Shown here: positions 62,896 through 64,000 of the stretch, piece after piece
Layout: each line of letters begins with the position of its first letter
Numbering within the stretch: the stretch's first letter is position 1
Assembly (NCBI RefSeq): GCF_016798325.1
Contig: NZ_JAERVO010000001.1
Coordinates: 1,290,092 to 1,354,091 of the forward strand
Source: Marinobacter mangrovi
GTDB taxonomy: Bacteria; Pseudomonadota; Gammaproteobacteria; Pseudomonadales; Oleiphilaceae
Reading direction: 5' to 3'
DNA length: 64,000 bases
Notes under the pieces: model-generated
The model's database searches: none
What the model was told of the DNA's origin: nothing
The model's input: the letters and a program-made list of their open reading frames with translations, nothing else
Position numbers and translations under genes: made by a program

Positions 62896-63639
62896 ATGCC
62901 TCGCGGCCACGCGCTGATTGTTGATGATTCGTCGACAGCACGGATCATCCTTGCCCGCATGCTTGAAAAGGCAGACTTTACCGCCCGGGGCGCCGCCTCT
63001 GCGGAAGAAGGCTTCAAGATGCTTCGGGCTGAGTCCTATGACCTGATTTTCCTGGACCACCTTCTACCGGGCATGAATGGCTTTGATGCCCTGAAGATTC
63101 TGAAAGACGATCCGGATACCCGGGATATTCCGGTCTTCATGTACACCTCACAGAACGCCGACAAATACCTTGAGGATGCAAAAGCTCTGGGTGCGGCCGG
63201 CGTGATCAGCAAACAGGTGGATCGCGACCAGCTTCTCGATATGGTGGATTCCATCCTGGCCGGCCGCGATGACGACATCCCTCTCCTACCCTTGCCGAAA
63301 GAGTCTCTTAACGGGACCGACGAGGCCTCGGTCAGCCGCCGCCTGACAGGCCGGCTGTCGACGCTCGAAATCGCCTATGAAGACACCCATGATGAACTGC
63401 ACCAGTTAAGAACAACCGTCGCTACGCTCCAGGCACAGATCGAAGAAAGCGTTGATCGACGCTATCGCCGGCTAAGGCTGCTTTGGTCGGTGACGCTGGT
63501 GGGACTGGTGGCGGTAGCCGTGTATTTCAGCCTGGAATTGGCGCAGGTCAAACAGGTGCTGAATAGCGTGAATGAGCAGTTTACGGTGATTCAGGACATT
63601 ATTGCCCAGATTGTGGGGATTGATGGGCAGGGGCAATGA
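62896..63639 (+). CDS. Membrane-anchored response regulator (REC, coiled coil, one TM helix)
   Basis: 247 residues. The N-terminal receiver (about 5-122) has LIVDDSSTAR, Asp54 in IFLDHLLPGMNG, Thr/Ser in MYTSQN and Lys in VISKQVD. A coiled coil (about 150-185) leads to one membrane helix (WSVTLVGLVAVAVYFSLEL, about 197-215) and a short tail. A receiver tethered to the membrane through its C-terminus is unusual; it may sequester a partner. GGAG lies seven bases before the ATG. It is 211 bases after the soluble kinase and probably has its own promoter (a TATAAA hexamer is near 62844). Confidence 0.85.
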   Translation: MPRGHALIVDDSSTARIILARMLEKADFTARGAASAEEGFKMLRAESYDLIFLDHLLPGMNGFDALKILKDDPDTRDIPVFMYTSQNADKYLEDAKALGAAGVISKQVDRDQLLDMVDSILAGRDDDIPLLPLPKESLNGTDEASVSRRLTGRLSTLEIAYEDTHDELHQLRTTVATLQAQIEESVDRRYRRLRLLWSVTLVGLVAVAVYFSLELAQVKQVLNSVNEQFTVIQDIIAQIVGIDGQGQ

Positions 63640-63669
63640 TTGGCGTTGTTTGAGTGTTCCTGGTTCCTG

Positions 63670-63706
63670 AAAGGCCTCGGTGATTGAGATCGTCGGGGCC
63701 TTTTTA
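63670..63706 (+). terminator. Intrinsic terminator after the membrane-anchored regulator
   Basis: AAGGCCTCGGTGAT / ATCGTCGGGGCCTT stem with a TGAG loop and a T5 tail; wobble pairs only. Confidence 0.85.
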
Positions 63707-63841
63707 TTTGGGGTATGGCCTGATTCGCTTGGCTGCAGAGCGGGTGATTTTGGGGTTGGTTGGGGCGGTTGCTCCGGCTGTCCGGAGGGGATGGTCCTCT
63801 CGTGCGCACCCGGCAGGTCGCTCTTGATTTTCCGGCGGCCA

Positions 63842-63877
63842 ATAAAAAACCCCAACACGTTACCGTGCTGGGGTTTC
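63842..63877 (-). terminator. Terminator of the rRNA operon
   Basis: Minus-strand AAACCCCAGCACG / CGTGTTGGGGTTT stem followed by TTTATT, seven or so bases after the 3' end of 5S rRNA. Confidence 0.85.
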
Positions 63878-63885
63878 GGATTTAG

Positions 63886-64000
63886 GAGCCTGACGATGAC
63901 CTACTCTCGCATGGGCAGATGCCACACTACCATCGGCGCTGGTTCGTTTCACGGCTGAGTTCGGGATGGGATCAGGTGGTTCCGAACCGCTATAGTCGTC
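63886..64000 (-). rRNA. rrf: 5S ribosomal RNA, 5' end outside the window
   Basis: The minus strand reads GGAACCACCTGATCCCATCC, then CCGAACTCAG, GCCGATGGTAGTGTGG and CATGCGAGAGTAGGTCATCG, the conserved core and 3' half of gammaproteobacterial 5S rRNA, closely resembling that of Pseudomonas. The final GTCAGGCTCC pairs with the expected 5' end; only a few bases of the 5' end are missing. 23S and 16S should lie to the right on the same strand. The exact 3' end is uncertain by two or three bases. Confidence 0.92.

Overview
The window is chromosomal DNA from a G+C-rich gammaproteobacterium. Gene content and order (hda-pgsA-DUF2066-purM-purN; dcd-mrp-metG-rsxABCDGE-nth; dnaE-accA-tilS-pyrG-kdsA-eno-ftsB-ispDF-truD-surE-pcm-nlpD-rpoS; mtnBDC; DUF294-dnaQ-DUF4212-symporter) are of the Pseudomonas/Marinobacter type. 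I infer a Marinobacter-like marine member of the Pseudomonadales; this rests on remembered synteny and has not been tested. The window starts inside a GGDEF/EAL gene and ends inside a 5S rRNA gene, the tail of an rRNA operon lying to the right on the minus strand. I see no insertion sequence, prophage, integron, CRISPR array or tRNA.

Layout. 1-5073: the end of a c-di-GMP gene, then minus-strand yqcC, a ParA-type ATPase, hda, a pgsA-like gene and a DUF2066 protein. 5378-8027: purM-purN and a DUF3108 protein. 7990-11739: minus-strand avtA, yjaG, dcd and mrp. 11965-20591: metG, the six-gene rsx electron-transport operon and nth. 20592-21005: a palindrome-rich REP-like spacer. 21006-39088: a long minus-strand housekeeping block from dnaE down to rpoS, ending with a chalcone-isomerase-like protein. 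39197-43911: a thioredoxin-fold lipoprotein, arsC-like, wrbA-like, DUF2069, an orphan GspE/PilB-type ATPase and a DUF3080 lipoprotein. 44005-49573: a minus-strand molybdenum hydroxylase operon (iorA-iorB-xdhC) followed by mtnB-mtnD-mtnC. 49828-50746: a small repeat lipoprotein and an Smr protein. 51125-63639: a plus-strand cyclic-nucleotide/CBS/nucleotidyltransferase protein, a DnaQ-type exonuclease, a two-subunit monocarboxylate-type sodium symporter, a two-TM protein, a transporter-coupled hybrid kinase (CrbS type), a REC-TPR protein, a soluble histidine kinase and a membrane-anchored response regulator.

Most of the window is ordinary core genome. The least ordinary part is 53749-63639, where a carbon-uptake symporter sits beside a kinase that itself carries a symporter-like sensor. 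That kinase is tightly coupled to a REC-TPR protein and a second, input-less kinase, and the symporter promoter region holds a perfect 16-bp palindrome and a 10-bp inverted repeat. One arm of that repeat recurs in the AT-rich leader of nlpD-rpoS. Other points of interest are a degenerate EAL domain at the left edge, a candidate structured small RNA with an orphan terminator upstream of the smr gene, a TetR-like dyad over the iorA promoter, and a tiny lipoprotein made of W-(N/D)-x-N-G-K-x-D repeats.
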